A stretch of DNA of 64,000 nucleotides from Sporolactobacillus terrae DSM 11697 (GCF_000648615.1 NZ_JFZC01000041.1:1-64000), one strand, 5' to 3'; shown: positions 17,036 to 25,635, numbered from the stretch's first letter. Translations and numbers: made by a program. Notes: a model not told the origin generated them from the letters alone.

Positions 17036-17422
17036 GCTAAACCCTCGATTTCTCACCATATTTTGAAGGTGATCTGATCGCTTTACAACGCGCCGCGAAA
17101 GACCGGCAAGAACTTAATTGTGAAAACGCTGCCAAATAATAGCTTTTGCATCTGTTTCATCTTCTAATAATATAACGCAGATATGAGAAAATGATAAGCG
17201 TTTAGAAAAACGGAGCATGTGTAAATGATGAACTTTTTGTACGGCTGTCTGCCTATGTTGTCCCACTAAAACGGGAATTTTGTGGTAAAATAAAGGTGAC
17301 AGGGAATGTTTGGGAACCGAGTGACCGCCTGTTCATTCGCTTGAATTTTGCGGTGTTCCGGACAATGTGATCTCCCTTTTTGAACGGTTCCATGTCAACT
17401 TGTGAGAGGGGCGGTGTTTGGT
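17036..17422. other. Intergenic region upstream of the universal stress protein gene
   Basis: No coding frame has a ribosome binding site. A TAAAAT at about 17285 could be the -10 box for the stress protein gene, but no good -35 is spaced correctly. I see no repeats. Confidence 0.4.
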
Positions 17423-17848
17423 ATGCTCTTTAAAAAAATATTGGTTTCCTATGATGACTCCGATTTGTCGAAGAAGGCACTGCAAAAAGCAGCAGATTTG
17501 GCTCGGCTCGATGCTGATACGGAGCTGGATGTCCTTAATGTCGTGACTGTACCGACCAACCAATTTGTTGTCGGCGAAGTGTACCGTCAAGTACGCGAAT
17601 CGATCATAAAGTATGGCCATGAAGTGGTAAGCCGTACGGATCAAACGCTTGACGCATTGCCGAACAAAACAGAGACCTTTGTCAAAGAAGGCCAGCCGGT
17701 ACGAACAATTATTGAGTTCGCCGGCCAAAACGATTATGATCTGATTGTCATCGGCAGCCGCGGGTTAAGCGGCGTTAAGGAATTTTTGGGCAGCGTCAGC
17801 CATGGGGTTGTCCAGCGTTCACAAGTTCCCGTTTTGATCGTTAAATGA
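17423..17848 (+). CDS. Universal stress protein (UspA family)
   Basis: 141 residues, one Usp domain: N-terminal KKILVSYDDSDLSKKALQKA and the C-terminal ATP-binding pattern VIGSRGLSGVKEFLGSVSHG (G-x2-G-x9-G-S), which places it in the nucleotide-binding subgroup. The role is general stress survival; the precise partner is unknown. The ATG at 17423 is taken, with GAGAGGGG upstream; an in-frame GTG nine bases earlier sits too close to that site. Transcribed alone and followed by a terminator at 17891. Confidence 0.9.
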   Translation: MLFKKILVSYDDSDLSKKALQKAADLARLDADTELDVLNVVTVPTNQFVVGEVYRQVRESIIKYGHEVVSRTDQTLDALPNKTETFVKEGQPVRTIIEFAGQNDYDLIVIGSRGLSGVKEFLGSVSHGVVQRSQVPVLIVK

Positions 17849-17890
17849 AATGACCGGATAGCTTAATGAAACGCATACGCATAATGAAAC

Positions 17891-17916
17891 GGCATCCTGC
17901 TTGGGGTGCCTTTTCT
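17891..17916 (+). terminator. Terminator after the universal stress protein gene
   Basis: GGCATCC/GGGTGCC stem with a TTTTCT tail. Its tail merges with the intergenic repeat copy A. Confidence 0.7.
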
Positions 17917-18045
17917 AGCAAGTAAAGAAATATATGATTTGGCCTTGCTGGTATGATGATCGGCGGCATTTCATCAATAAGCCCGTTACAGACACGAAAG
18001 CGCTCTGGCGCCCGCGGCAAGCGAGCAGCTGTAGTGCCCGGATCG
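17911..18045 (+). repeat. Intergenic repeat, copy A (short form)
   Basis: 17911-17970 aligns with 19632-19692 at roughly 75 percent by eye, sharing GGTATGA-GAT--GCGGCATT. 17998-18040 carries AAGCGCTCTGGCGCC and CCCGCGGCAAGCGAG, both found in copy B at 19801-19815 and 19880-19895. Copy A lacks the middle part of copy B. Both copies begin at the T-tail of a terminator. Confidence 0.6.
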
Positions 18046-18234
18046 ATGGCAAGGGACTAGGCGTAGCCTAGTTTTTCTATATCGTTACACTCCAGGGGGG
18101 AAAACGAATCGATCGACGCGTGTTCATGCAAGCTGAGGTTTTCTTTACATGAAATTAAAGACAGCATCACACACCGCTAACATTTATGGGTTATTCTTTA
18201 AGTATTCAATGAGCAATCAAGGAGGAAATGATAC

Positions 18235-18363
18235 ATGGAAATGAACCAAACCCATGCGGCAGAACAAAATGTTGTGGCGGTGAAGCTTAATCGCAAATTA
18301 CTGTTGACTCATCTTGTATTGGTTGTTTCTGTTCTCCTGAATGTCAAGTTGCTGCTTGGATAA
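18235..18363 (+). CDS. Small single-pass membrane peptide, unknown function
   Basis: 42 residues starting at an ATG eight bases after a strong AAGGAGGA site and followed by a terminator at 18412. The first 23 residues are polar (MEMNQTHAAEQNVVAVKLNR), and the remainder is one hydrophobic helix (LLLTHLVLVVSVLLNVKLLLG). It looks like a complete, separately transcribed gene. I do not recognise the family; small membrane regulators or spore and toxin peptides are possible. Confidence 0.6.
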   Translation: MEMNQTHAAEQNVVAVKLNRKLLLTHLVLVVSVLLNVKLLLG

Positions 18364-18411
18364 CCGGCAGCGTTAGTGATCCGATAACCCCTAATTTCTA
18401 TATATTTTTTT

Positions 18412-18437
18412 CATCCGCCTATGCGGATTTTTTTGTT
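18412..18437 (+). terminator. Terminator after the small membrane peptide gene
   Basis: Stem ATCCGC/GCGGAT with a CTAT loop and a T7 tail. Confidence 0.85.
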
Positions 18438-18551
18438 TGTGCTAATGAAATGGCTCCGGACTTCGAATACAATAAAAAGAGTGCAGGCAAAATGAACAGT
18501 GTGTCTGACCAACATCAATTGTAAATTGAAATAAAACAACGGAGCGCTTTT

Positions 18552-19343
18552 ATGAACAACAAAGGAATTTTAACTGCAGCAGCGATGTCGGCTCTATTGG
18601 GGTTATCCGCCTGTAGCCAATGGCCGTGGAGCGGTTCGTCGAACAGCGGCTCTACGCAAACACACTCATCATTGAATAATCAGAAAGCACAGAGCCATGA
18701 TTCCTCACCACAGCAGAACACGGTGTCCGCGATGAATCAAAATGGCATTCATGTGGTTGCCGATCCACGAAGTACGCTCGTGCTTGTTAATAAGTACTTC
18801 AAGTTACCCAATGACTATGTACCGAATGATTTGGTCGACCTTGACGTCCCGTTTATTTTCTCTGGAAAATCGGAAAAAAAGAAAATGCGCCGCGCTGCCG
18901 CCGCTCCACTTAAGCGCATGTTTGATGCGGCAAAGAAAGATGGGATTCAACTTGCTGGCGTCTCAGCATATCGTTCTCACAAGAGTCAAGTTGCGTTGTT
19001 CAATTATTATGTTCAGCGCGATGGTGAAAAAAAGGCGCTGAATTACAGCGCGCGGCCGGGGACAAGTGAACATGAGACCGGACTTGCCATTGATGTCTCA
19101 GGAATGAACGGCAAGTATGCGGCAACACAAGAATTCGGCAAAACGCCTGAGGCAGCCTGGCTGGCAAAGCATGCCCAGGATTATGGGTTTATCGTACGTT
19201 ATCCTGAGGGAAAAGAATCGGTAACCGGATATGAGTACGAAGCCTGGCATCTGCGCTATGTCGGCCTTCCGGCAGCGCAAAAGATTGCGCAAGCCCATGA
19301 AACCCTCGAGGAGTATTTGAACGATGTACCGGTCAGTCAGTGA
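18552..19343 (+). CDS. VanY-family D-Ala-D-Ala carboxypeptidase lipoprotein
   Basis: 263 residues. Signal peptide with lipobox GLSAC (Cys about 21), a Ser/Gln-rich linker (about 25-65), and an M15B peptidase domain (about 95-250). Zinc-site motifs are SEHETGLAIDVSG (about 182-194) and EAWHLRYVG (about 236-244); GVSAYRSHKSQVALF precedes them. It trims the terminal D-Ala of peptidoglycan stem peptides outside the membrane. GGAGCG lies before the ATG. The long low-complexity linker fits a lipid-anchored enzyme reaching into the wall. Confidence 0.9.
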   Translation: MNNKGILTAAAMSALLGLSACSQWPWSGSSNSGSTQTHSSLNNQKAQSHDSSPQQNTVSAMNQNGIHVVADPRSTLVLVNKYFKLPNDYVPNDLVDLDVPFIFSGKSEKKKMRRAAAAPLKRMFDAAKKDGIQLAGVSAYRSHKSQVALFNYYVQRDGEKKALNYSARPGTSEHETGLAIDVSGMNGKYAATQEFGKTPEAAWLAKHAQDYGFIVRYPEGKESVTGYEYEAWHLRYVGLPAAQKIAQAHETLEEYLNDVPVSQ

Positions 19344-19433
19344 ATTGGTAATGATTCACGTTCATTGAATCCGATACTGAGGTTAAGCTATAAAGGTTCG
19401 GGTAACCGGACAAATCTTCAGTGGTGGTGGGCA

Positions 19434-19592
19434 ATGATGAAACAGCGAAATGGAATCGTGCCTTTGATTGCATCAATCGGCATCGGAGCAGCTTGTTACC
19501 AAATGATGAGACCGAATAATAAGGTTGGCCAAGCGGTTAAAGGCCGTATGGACAAAATGATGCATCAAAAACAAGTCTTTCCAGAAAGCTGA
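19434..19592 (+). CDS. Small YrzQ/DUF3918-like protein
   Basis: 52 residues with one hydrophobic segment (VPLIASIGIGAACYQMM) and a basic C-terminus rich in Lys and Met. Length and layout resemble the small YrzQ (DUF3918) proteins of Bacillus, whose function is unknown. The ATG at 19434 follows GGTGGTGGG; the frame is open upstream but without a ribosome binding site. A terminator follows at 19605. Confidence 0.5.
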   Translation: MMKQRNGIVPLIASIGIGAACYQMMRPNNKVGQAVKGRMDKMMHQKQVFPES

Positions 19593-19604
19593 TCAGATCA
19601 GAAG

Positions 19605-19637
19605 AAAAAAGGAGCCCAAGCGAAGGGTTCCTTTTTC
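19605..19637 (+). terminator. Terminator after the YrzQ-like gene
   Basis: Stem GGAGCCC/GGGTTCC flanked by A6 and T5. Confidence 0.82.
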
Positions 19638-19910
19638 TTACAGGATAAGAAAGTTTGTGATTTTGCTTTGTGGTATGACGATATGCGGCATTAAAGAGGA
19701 AACTTTCCTGTGCTTTTGCTAAGTGCGCATACGTCCTGTATGCAACGCGAAAGTCATCACCCTGCGAAAGTACGTCCTGTGCACGACGCGGAAGTCACGT
19801 AAGCGCTCTGGCGCCTGCGGGACAGCGAGCCAAGGAAGATCACGCAGGAAAAATACGTGTTCGAGGAGGCTTCCGGATCGCCCGCGGCAAGCGAGAAGCT
19901 AAAGTGCCGC
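19631..19910 (+). repeat. Intergenic repeat, copy B (long form) with internal sub-repeats
   Basis: This copy starts in the terminator tail and matches copy A at both ends. The middle contains near-duplicated pieces: ACGTCCTGT occurs at about 19731 and 19772, and CGCGAAAGTCA and CGCGGAAGTCA at about 19746 and 19788. No open frame with a ribosome binding site is present. It looks like a mosaic repetitive element, possibly structured RNA downstream of a terminator. Confidence 0.55.
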
Positions 19911-20065
19911 CCAACCACTAAACAAGAAGCTGGCCCCACTTTATGTCATGTACAATAGGTGTGCATTTGCTTTCCGTGGAGGAGCAGACCGATTGAGAAG
20001 TATAGAAATGGCAAGGGGCAATTGACGTCCCAAATATTCAGAATAAAATTGCTTTTATTTTTCTC

Positions 20066-20094
20066 TTTACAAGACCTGTCAATCTAGATATAAT
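20066..20094 (+). promoter_or_regulatory. Sigma-A promoter of the tRNA cluster
   Basis: TTTACA at 20066-20071 and TATAAT at 20089-20094, 17 bp apart, about 33 bp before tRNA-Glu. Confidence 0.8.
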
Positions 20095-20126
20095 AAAAAA
20101 CGTCGATTGCGACGGACAAGCAACAT

Positions 20127-20198
20127 GGCCCGTTCGTCAAGTGGTTAAGACACCACCCTTTCACGGTGGGTTCATGGGTTCGAATCCCGTACGGGTCA
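20127..20198 (+). tRNA. tRNA-Glu (TTC)
   Basis: Acceptor GGCCCGT/ACGGGTC; anticodon loop CTTTCAC gives TTC. No encoded CCA. First gene of an eight-tRNA cluster. Confidence 0.96.
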
Positions 20199-20204
20199 CT
20201 TTAT

Positions 20205-20277
20205 GGAGGATTAGCTCAGCTGGGAGAGCATCTGCCTTACAAGCAGAGGGTCATAGGTTCGAGCCCTATATCCTCCA
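20205..20277 (+). tRNA. tRNA-Val (TAC)
   Basis: Acceptor GGAGGAT/ATCCTCC; loop CTTACAA gives TAC. No encoded CCA. Confidence 0.96.
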
Positions 20278-20281
20278 CTCC

Positions 20282-20357
<76 letters not shown>

Positions 20358-20382
20358 TTCGATTTACGTTTTAATTTAATAT

Positions 20383-20467
20383 GGAGGGATAGCGAAGAGG
20401 CTAAACGCGACGGACTGTAAATCCGTTCCCTACGGGTTCGAAGGTTCGAATCCTTCTCCCTCCACCA
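20383..20467 (+). tRNA. tRNA-Tyr (GTA)
   Basis: Acceptor GGAGGGA/TCCCTCC with a long variable arm; loop CTGTAAA gives GTA. CCA encoded. Confidence 0.96.
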
Positions 20468-20480
20468 TTCATTATCGTGT

Positions 20481-20556
20481 GGGCCATTAGCTCAGTTGGT
20501 AGAGCATCTGACTCTTAATCAGAGGGTCGAAGGTTCGAGACCTTCATGGCCCACCA
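20481..20556 (+). tRNA. tRNA-Lys (CTT)
   Basis: Acceptor GGGCCAT/ATGGCCC; loop CTCTTAA gives CTT. CCA encoded. Confidence 0.95.
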
Positions 20557-20563
20557 TTTTTAT

Positions 20564-20649
20564 GCGGGTGTGGCGGAATTGGCAGACGCGCTAGATTCAG
20601 GTTCTAGTGCCCTTTACGGGGCGTGGAGGTTCAAGTCCTCTCATCCGCA
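20564..20649 (+). tRNA. tRNA-Leu (CAG)
   Basis: Class II tRNA with acceptor GCGGGTG/CATCCGC and a long variable arm; anticodon CAG in the stem CTAGA-TTCAGGT-TCTAG. CCA not encoded. Confidence 0.95.
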
Positions 20650-20672
20650 CTTAATTTAATATTTTTTGTTTT

Positions 20673-20747
20673 GCGGAAGTAGTTCAGTGATAGAACATCA
20701 CCTTGCCATGGTGGGGGTCGCGGGTTTGAATCCCGTCTTCCGCTCCA
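20673..20747 (+). tRNA. tRNA-Gly (GCC)
   Basis: Acceptor GCGGAAG/CTTCCGC; loop TTGCCAT gives GCC. CCA encoded. Confidence 0.96.
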
Positions 20748-20753
20748 TAATAT

Positions 20754-20826
20754 GGGGCCTTAGCTCAGCTGGGAGAGCGCCTGCTTTGCACGCAGGAGGT
20801 CAGCGGTTCGATCCCGCTAGGCTCCA
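20754..20826 (+). tRNA. tRNA-Ala (TGC), integration target
   Basis: Acceptor GGGGCCT/AGGCTCC; loop TTTGCAC gives TGC. Last gene of the cluster. Its 3' 17 bases recur exactly at 40295-40311, as expected when an element integrates into a tRNA 3' end. Confidence 0.95.
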
Positions 20827-20827
20827 T
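20811..20827 (+). repeat. Direct repeat, left end (candidate attL)
   Basis: ATCCCGCTAGGCTCCAT, the T-arm/acceptor end of tRNA-Ala, is identical to 40295-40311. CGGT precedes both copies, with a 3-bp difference in spacing. Confidence 0.75.
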
Positions 20828-20845
20828 CAAAGTTATACATATGAG

Positions 20846-20886
20846 GCCGCGAAGTTTTGGATAAAATCAAAACTTCGCGGCTTTTT
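20846..20886 (+). terminator. Terminator after the tRNA cluster
   Basis: Perfect 13-bp stem CCGCGAAGTTTTG/CAAAACTTCGCGG followed by CTTTTTG. Confidence 0.92.
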
Positions 20887-21073
20887 GCTGTATCTATAAC
20901 GCATTACAATTTAGGTGCAGGATCATTTTGTGAATTATCTTAGTTTTTGTCAAAACTATATTCTTGAATAATTTGAACTTTTATATTCATTTGTCGTCGG
21001 TATACCTATTGTTTCTACATCAATGATTGATTATGATCGAAAATAAGTCCTATTGCGAGAAGGGTGGGGGAAG

Positions 21074-22591
21074 ATGATGAAGAAACTTGCAGTGATCGGG
21101 AGCAGCGGTGGAAATCTGTTTTATCTGGGCGGAAACCAGCCTATAAATTTATTGGAAGAAATTGATCAGCAGTGCGAGCGGAATGGCTGCAGCTTGGAGG
21201 CTGTGCAATATATCGCTGCCAATCGATCATTGGACCGCGTGAAGCCGGGAACCTGTGCAACACTATATACGTGGAAGAACGGAACGATCATTACTGGAAA
21301 GCGTAGGCAGTTGGAGAGCGTCAACGAAGAGGCAAATCGGTTAGATGACGGCATCGCTGAGAAAATTAGAAGCGGTCAGATTGATGGCCTTGTTCTTATC
21401 AGTGCAGATCCTTCAGGAGTCAACCGCGCTGCAGTAGGCGCTGCCGTAGAAAAAAAGATTCCGATCGTTGGCACAGGAGGAACGTCGATGGCCCATGTCG
21501 AATCGATTGGCGGTCATGTGGTCGGGTCGTCAGGTACAACCGGGACAACCAATCGAACACGTGCGTTAACAGTGATTTCCTATCTTTGTGCTTACTGGAA
21601 CATGAGCAGCCATTCAGCTCATATTCAATGGAAAAGGCTCAATCCGACCGGTATTCTGACTGCGGGGCTGCCAGCATTTATCGCCCTGGCAATAATTCAT
21701 ACGGCAGCAGAATATTTTCCCTCTCATGAAACAATCCAGCTTTTGCAACTGGTCGTCGCATGCATTCCTGTTTTGCTTGCTGTGCTCTCTGCAAAGCAGA
21801 TCAGCGATTTAAATGAAGTGACCTTGATTGCTGCTTTGATTGCCGGCTTCTTTGCCAATAAAGCTGGTGTACTTGGCGGAATTGCGGCAGGATTAGCTGC
21901 AGGTGCTTTATCTTCCTATCTGCTCTTGGTCTGCACGCGCAAAAAGATACCGATTACGACAAGCAATCTCATTGCAGGTGCTCTATCAGGGATCATTCCG
22001 GGTATCATCATTAATCTTGTGCTCGCGAGGTTTCTATCGTTTGTACAAAACGGTATGGTTCAGTGCATTAATAACCTGATTAACTGGAACGGTTTGCTGG
22101 TTGGAGCATTTTCAGGTTTGTTTATTTGGCTGTCTTTGCTGAAAAAAGGATACCATGCCCTCATTTTACCAATTATATTGATTGAAATTGCTCAGGCGGG
22201 TACGAGTTTTTTTGGAGCCATTGATATGATTTGTTTGGTTGCCATTGCTGCAGGTGTGAATGCGGCTCTATGGGTATTGCATCACAGGAAGGACGCTGCA
22301 GCAAAAAAGGGTTTGGTTATGAATGTTTGCTATGGGACGTTTGTCGAATCCATCTATCCTTATTTCAAAAACAGAGCTATTTTAATCGCTACGTTGATGT
22401 CTGCGGTGCTTAGCGGGATGCTGGTTGGTTTTCTGAACCTGCGAGGCACTGCTTATGTGCCGTTTATTGCCGCACCTTTCTTATCGTCTGCTCCAACTAT
22501 ATTTATTCTCGTCATGACAGAAGCTACAGTCCTTTCCTTCATTTTTGTTTTAATAGCATCGCAAGTGGTAAAAAATGCATCCGTTGACTGA
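21074..22591 (+). CDS. Unrecognised two-part protein: N-terminal soluble domain plus EIIC-like membrane domain
   Basis: 505 residues. Residues about 1-165 are soluble and begin KKLAVIGSSGGNLFYLGGNQP; they contain GLVLISADPSGVNRAAVGAA and a Gly/Thr/Ser-rich loop VGTGGTSMAHVES, reminiscent of a nucleotide- or sugar-binding Rossmann-like domain. Residues about 190-505 hold nine to ten hydrophobic helices with Gly-rich turns like PTS EIIC or related permeases. I do not recognise the full architecture. GGTGGGGG lies close before the ATG pair at 21074/21077. First gene of the island; the next operon has its own promoter, so co-regulation is not assured. Confidence 0.6.
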   Translation: MMKKLAVIGSSGGNLFYLGGNQPINLLEEIDQQCERNGCSLEAVQYIAANRSLDRVKPGTCATLYTWKNGTIITGKRRQLESVNEEANRLDDGIAEKIRSGQIDGLVLISADPSGVNRAAVGAAVEKKIPIVGTGGTSMAHVESIGGHVVGSSGTTGTTNRTRALTVISYLCAYWNMSSHSAHIQWKRLNPTGILTAGLPAFIALAIIHTAAEYFPSHETIQLLQLVVACIPVLLAVLSAKQISDLNEVTLIAALIAGFFANKAGVLGGIAAGLAAGALSSYLLLVCTRKKIPITTSNLIAGALSGIIPGIIINLVLARFLSFVQNGMVQCINNLINWNGLLVGAFSGLFIWLSLLKKGYHALILPIILIEIAQAGTSFFGAIDMICLVAIAAGVNAALWVLHHRKDAAAKKGLVMNVCYGTFVESIYPYFKNRAILIATLMSAVLSGMLVGFLNLRGTAYVPFIAAPFLSSAPTIFILVMTEATVLSFIFVLIASQVVKNASVD

Positions 22592-22617
22592 AAAGAAAGT
22601 TTTATCTAAAAATTCTG

Positions 22618-22653
22618 TTGACACCCACCTGCATTCATGAATATAATTATTCA
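22618..22653 (+). promoter_or_regulatory. Strong sigma-A promoter with palindromic operator over the -10 box
   Basis: TTGACA at 22618-22623 and TATAAT at 22642-22647 (18-bp spacer). The perfect 16-bp palindrome TGAATATAATTATTCA (22638-22653) covers the -10. The same arrangement occurs upstream of the rpiR gene at 25636-25669, so both are probably bound by that RpiR regulator. Confidence 0.75.
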
Positions 22654-22669
22654 CATAATCTTCTTTATG

Positions 22670-22685
22670 AATTAATCGATTAATT
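22670..22685. promoter_or_regulatory. 16-bp perfect palindrome downstream of the promoter
   Basis: AATTAATCGATTAATT lies about 23 bp after the -10 box, in the transcribed leader. It is a candidate second operator. Confidence 0.5.
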
Positions 22686-22804
22686 ACACTTGTTTTCACA
22701 TTGGTGTAGGGAGGGAAAAAACATTTATTATCAGTGAATTCATAATAATTAAATGATTGAAAAGAATGAGATGGCTGAGGACAACTATAGGAGGAAAAGT
22801 AATC

Positions 22805-23788
22805 ATGAAAAAAATAATTGTATTGCTGGTAGCCATGTGCCTCGCTTTCTTAATGCTGGCGGGCTGCTCATCGTCATCGAGTGGGGATAAAAAAAGCTCG
22901 GAAAGCAAGTTGGTTGATCTAAAGATGGGAACTGAGGCATGGATCGGGTATGGACCTTGGTGGATTGCCGATCAGGCCGGGATTTTTAAGAAAAACGGCA
23001 TTAATAGTGACATCATTATGTTTAAACAGGACGCGGATATTAATGCTGCTTTTGCCTCGGATAAGATCCAATTTGCAAATATTGCTTCGCACACGGCAAT
23101 GAAAATGAAAGCCAATAACAATCTAGATCTAAAGGGCGTCGCTTTCTTGGATGAATCAAAAACTGCGGATGCCATGATCACAATGAGCAAGTACAAAGAT
23201 CTAGCAGCACTTAAGGGAAAGAAAATTGCTTATGAAGAAGGAACAACTTCCGATTTGCTGTTTCGTCAGGCCGTAAAAAGTGCCGGTCTGTCGATGAAAG
23301 ATTTTAATGTTGTCTACATGGCTGCATCGGACGCTGGTCTTGCGCTGCTCTCCAACAAAGTTGACGCAGCCGTTACCTATGAACCCTATATTTCAACAAT
23401 TATGCAGAAAAACAAAAAGGTGCACCGTATTTATTCTGGTGAGGATTCTCCTGGCTTGATCAGTGACATGACCGTAGCCAAATCAAGTTATCTCAGTAAA
23501 AATCCGGGCATAAAAGCAAAGCTCCAGAAGGTATGGGATGAAGCGCTTGACTACTGGAAGGAACACCCTGATGAAGGAAATAAAATGGTAGCAGAAGCCT
23601 CAGGCACTTCTGTGGATGAACTACCGACAATTGTTGAAGGAATCAAGTTTTTCACGCTTGACCAACAAAAAGATGATGCGAGTTCTGGAAAATTGAGCAA
23701 AGGGTTGGCAAATATTAAAGGGATTCTTAATGGACAAAAACAGCTGAAAAAAGATCTTGACGTGGATGAGTTAATTGACATTAACTAA
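22805..23788 (+). CDS. NitT/TauT-type ABC transporter substrate-binding lipoprotein (transporter 1)
   Basis: 327 residues. Lipobox LMLAGC (Cys about 20), then a serine-rich linker and an SsuA/TauA/NrtA-like fold: LKMGTEAWIGYGPWWIADQAGIFKKNGI, ALKGKKIAYEEGTTSDLLFRQA, KVDAAVTYEPYISTI. This family binds sulfonates, nitrate, pyrimidine precursors or other small organics; the ligand is not evident. AGGAGG precedes the ATG at 22805. First gene of an SBP-permease-ATPase operon with the palindromic promoter. Confidence 0.88.
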   Translation: MKKIIVLLVAMCLAFLMLAGCSSSSSGDKKSSESKLVDLKMGTEAWIGYGPWWIADQAGIFKKNGINSDIIMFKQDADINAAFASDKIQFANIASHTAMKMKANNNLDLKGVAFLDESKTADAMITMSKYKDLAALKGKKIAYEEGTTSDLLFRQAVKSAGLSMKDFNVVYMAASDAGLALLSNKVDAAVTYEPYISTIMQKNKKVHRIYSGEDSPGLISDMTVAKSSYLSKNPGIKAKLQKVWDEALDYWKEHPDEGNKMVAEASGTSVDELPTIVEGIKFFTLDQQKDDASSGKLSKGLANIKGILNGQKQLKKDLDVDELIDIN

Positions 23789-23856
23789 CTCAGATTTAGT
23801 GAAGAAAAGTGACGTAGAGCATTGGAAAGGGACATGCGCTGCGTCTTTGGAGGTAC

Positions 23857-24621
23857 ATGATGCGATTTAAAGTCATATCAGTTTCGGGAATTCTTATCGT
23901 TCTCGCCATCTGGTCGTTTGTAACCTACGGCGGGTTGGTCGGCAATCTCTTTTTGCCAACACCGACAGCAGTCGTTCTTGAAGCAAGAAAACAGATTGCT
24001 GAAGGTGTTTTCTTTACGGATATATGGGTTAGTTTCTACCGGATCCTGATCGGTTTTCTACTTGCTACACTTTTTGCACTGCCAATCGGAGTCATGATGG
24101 GAACCTCTAAGACTTGGAAAGCCTTTTGGGAACCGCTTGTCGGTTTTGTACGCTACATGCCGGTTGTCGCGTTTATTCCGCTCTCGATTCTCTGGTTTGG
24201 GACAAGTGATATGCAGAAATTTTTCATTATTTTCTTCGGTGTGTTTTTTCAACAGGTAATCATGATAGCGGACAACTGCAAAACCGTTAAAAAGTCAGTT
24301 CTTGAAGTTGGACTGACACTGGGACTTAATCGGTTTGAAGTTATCAAAGATATTGTTGTGAAAGCGGCAATGCCAAATATTTGGGATACAATGCGTACTG
24401 TGTGGGGCTGGGCGTGGACGTACTTGGTCGTTGCTGAACTCGTGGCGGCCACGAGCGGTCTTGGATTCAGAATTATGCAGGCGCAACGTTACTTGTCAAC
24501 AGAGACCATTATTCTCGGCATTCTTACTATTGGAATGCTGGGATTGATCACGGACATTATTTTTGGACTGCTTGCTAAGTGCATGTTCCCGTGGAATGAA
24601 AAGGAAAAAATTAATAATTAA
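23857..24621 (+). CDS. ABC transporter permease, SsuC/TauC type (transporter 1)
   Basis: 254 residues with six predicted helices and the binding-protein-dependent loop EVGLTLGLNRFEVIKDIVVKAAMPNIW. The N-terminal FVTYGGLVGNLFLPTPTAV is typical of NitT/TauT permeases. GGAGG immediately precedes two tandem ATGs. It is the membrane part of transporter 1. Confidence 0.88.
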   Translation: MMRFKVISVSGILIVLAIWSFVTYGGLVGNLFLPTPTAVVLEARKQIAEGVFFTDIWVSFYRILIGFLLATLFALPIGVMMGTSKTWKAFWEPLVGFVRYMPVVAFIPLSILWFGTSDMQKFFIIFFGVFFQQVIMIADNCKTVKKSVLEVGLTLGLNRFEVIKDIVVKAAMPNIWDTMRTVWGWAWTYLVVAELVAATSGLGFRIMQAQRYLSTETIILGILTIGMLGLITDIIFGLLAKCMFPWNEKEKINN

Positions 24622-24685
24622 TGGTGATTTGGGACAAAGCTCCCAGTCAGGGCTGGGCACAGATCAGCCATTTATGGAGGAAATC

Positions 24686-25474
24686 ATGAACGAACATTTA
24701 TTGACTGCAGTGAAGATAAATAAAGTTTTTGAAAACAAACAGCGCCATTTTACAGCACTTAAAGATATTGGGCTCAATATCGGCAATCATGAATTCGTTT
24801 CTTTACTTGGACCTTCAGGATGCGGAAAATCGACCTTTCTCCGACTTGTTGCCGGACTCGATAAAGCGACATCTGGAACGATGAAAATGAACGGACAAAC
24901 AATAGAAAAGCCGGGGCGCAATCGAGGCGTTGTTTTTCAACAATACAGTTTGCTTCCATGGCTTCTGGCGTGGCAAAACGTGGCTTTTGCATTGAAAAAG
25001 GAAAAAGATATGAGCAATACAGAGAAAAAGGATTTGGCTTATCATTTTCTTGATCTAGTCGGACTCAAGGGTTTTGAAGAAATTTATCCATCGCAAATGT
25101 CAGGCGGTATGCAGCAGCGCGTAGCAATTGCTCGTGCCCTGGTCATTAAGCCGCCGCTTTTGCTTATGGACGAACCGTTCGGAGCCCTTGATGCTCAAAC
25201 ACGTCGCGATATGCAGGATTTATTGGTCAGCATATTCAAAGAAACGCGTTCTAGCGTTTTGTTTGTTACGCATGACGTTGATGAAGCCGTTTATTTATCG
25301 GATCGCGTATATGTCATGTCTGCCAATCCTGGCAGAATTGCCAAACAGATCGACATCCATTTATCAGATGAGAAGGACTGGAGCATTCAATTATCTGAAC
25401 CATTTATTAACTATAAAAAAGAAATCTTGATGGAACTGAAGCGGCAAAAAGATGATATGCGCCCGTCTGAATAA
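24686..25474 (+). CDS. ABC transporter ATPase, SsuB/TauB type (transporter 1)
   Basis: 262 residues with Walker A GPSGCGKST, Q-loop FQQYSLLPWL, signature MSGGMQQRVAIARAL and Walker B LLLMDEPFGALD. These features (PWL and FGALD) mark the nitrate/sulfonate/taurine importer ATPases. The ATG at 24686 follows TGGAGG; the longer frame upstream overlaps the permease and is rejected. Confidence 0.9.
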   Translation: MNEHLLTAVKINKVFENKQRHFTALKDIGLNIGNHEFVSLLGPSGCGKSTFLRLVAGLDKATSGTMKMNGQTIEKPGRNRGVVFQQYSLLPWLLAWQNVAFALKKEKDMSNTEKKDLAYHFLDLVGLKGFEEIYPSQMSGGMQQRVAIARALVIKPPLLLMDEPFGALDAQTRRDMQDLLVSIFKETRSSVLFVTHDVDEAVYLSDRVYVMSANPGRIAKQIDIHLSDEKDWSIQLSEPFINYKKEILMELKRQKDDMRPSE

Positions 25475-25635
25475 AGTAAGAGATTTTTGGCGCATGTTAA
25501 CAAGAAAACTGAAACAGGGTCTTGCCTGTCTTGATGAATGAAGCGATCGGAGCGGCAAAGTTGTGTGCACCGCTTGACCATCAATTTGTATGTAATGAAC
25601 CAATTTTTTAATTCGCATAAATTTCTAAAAATTCG

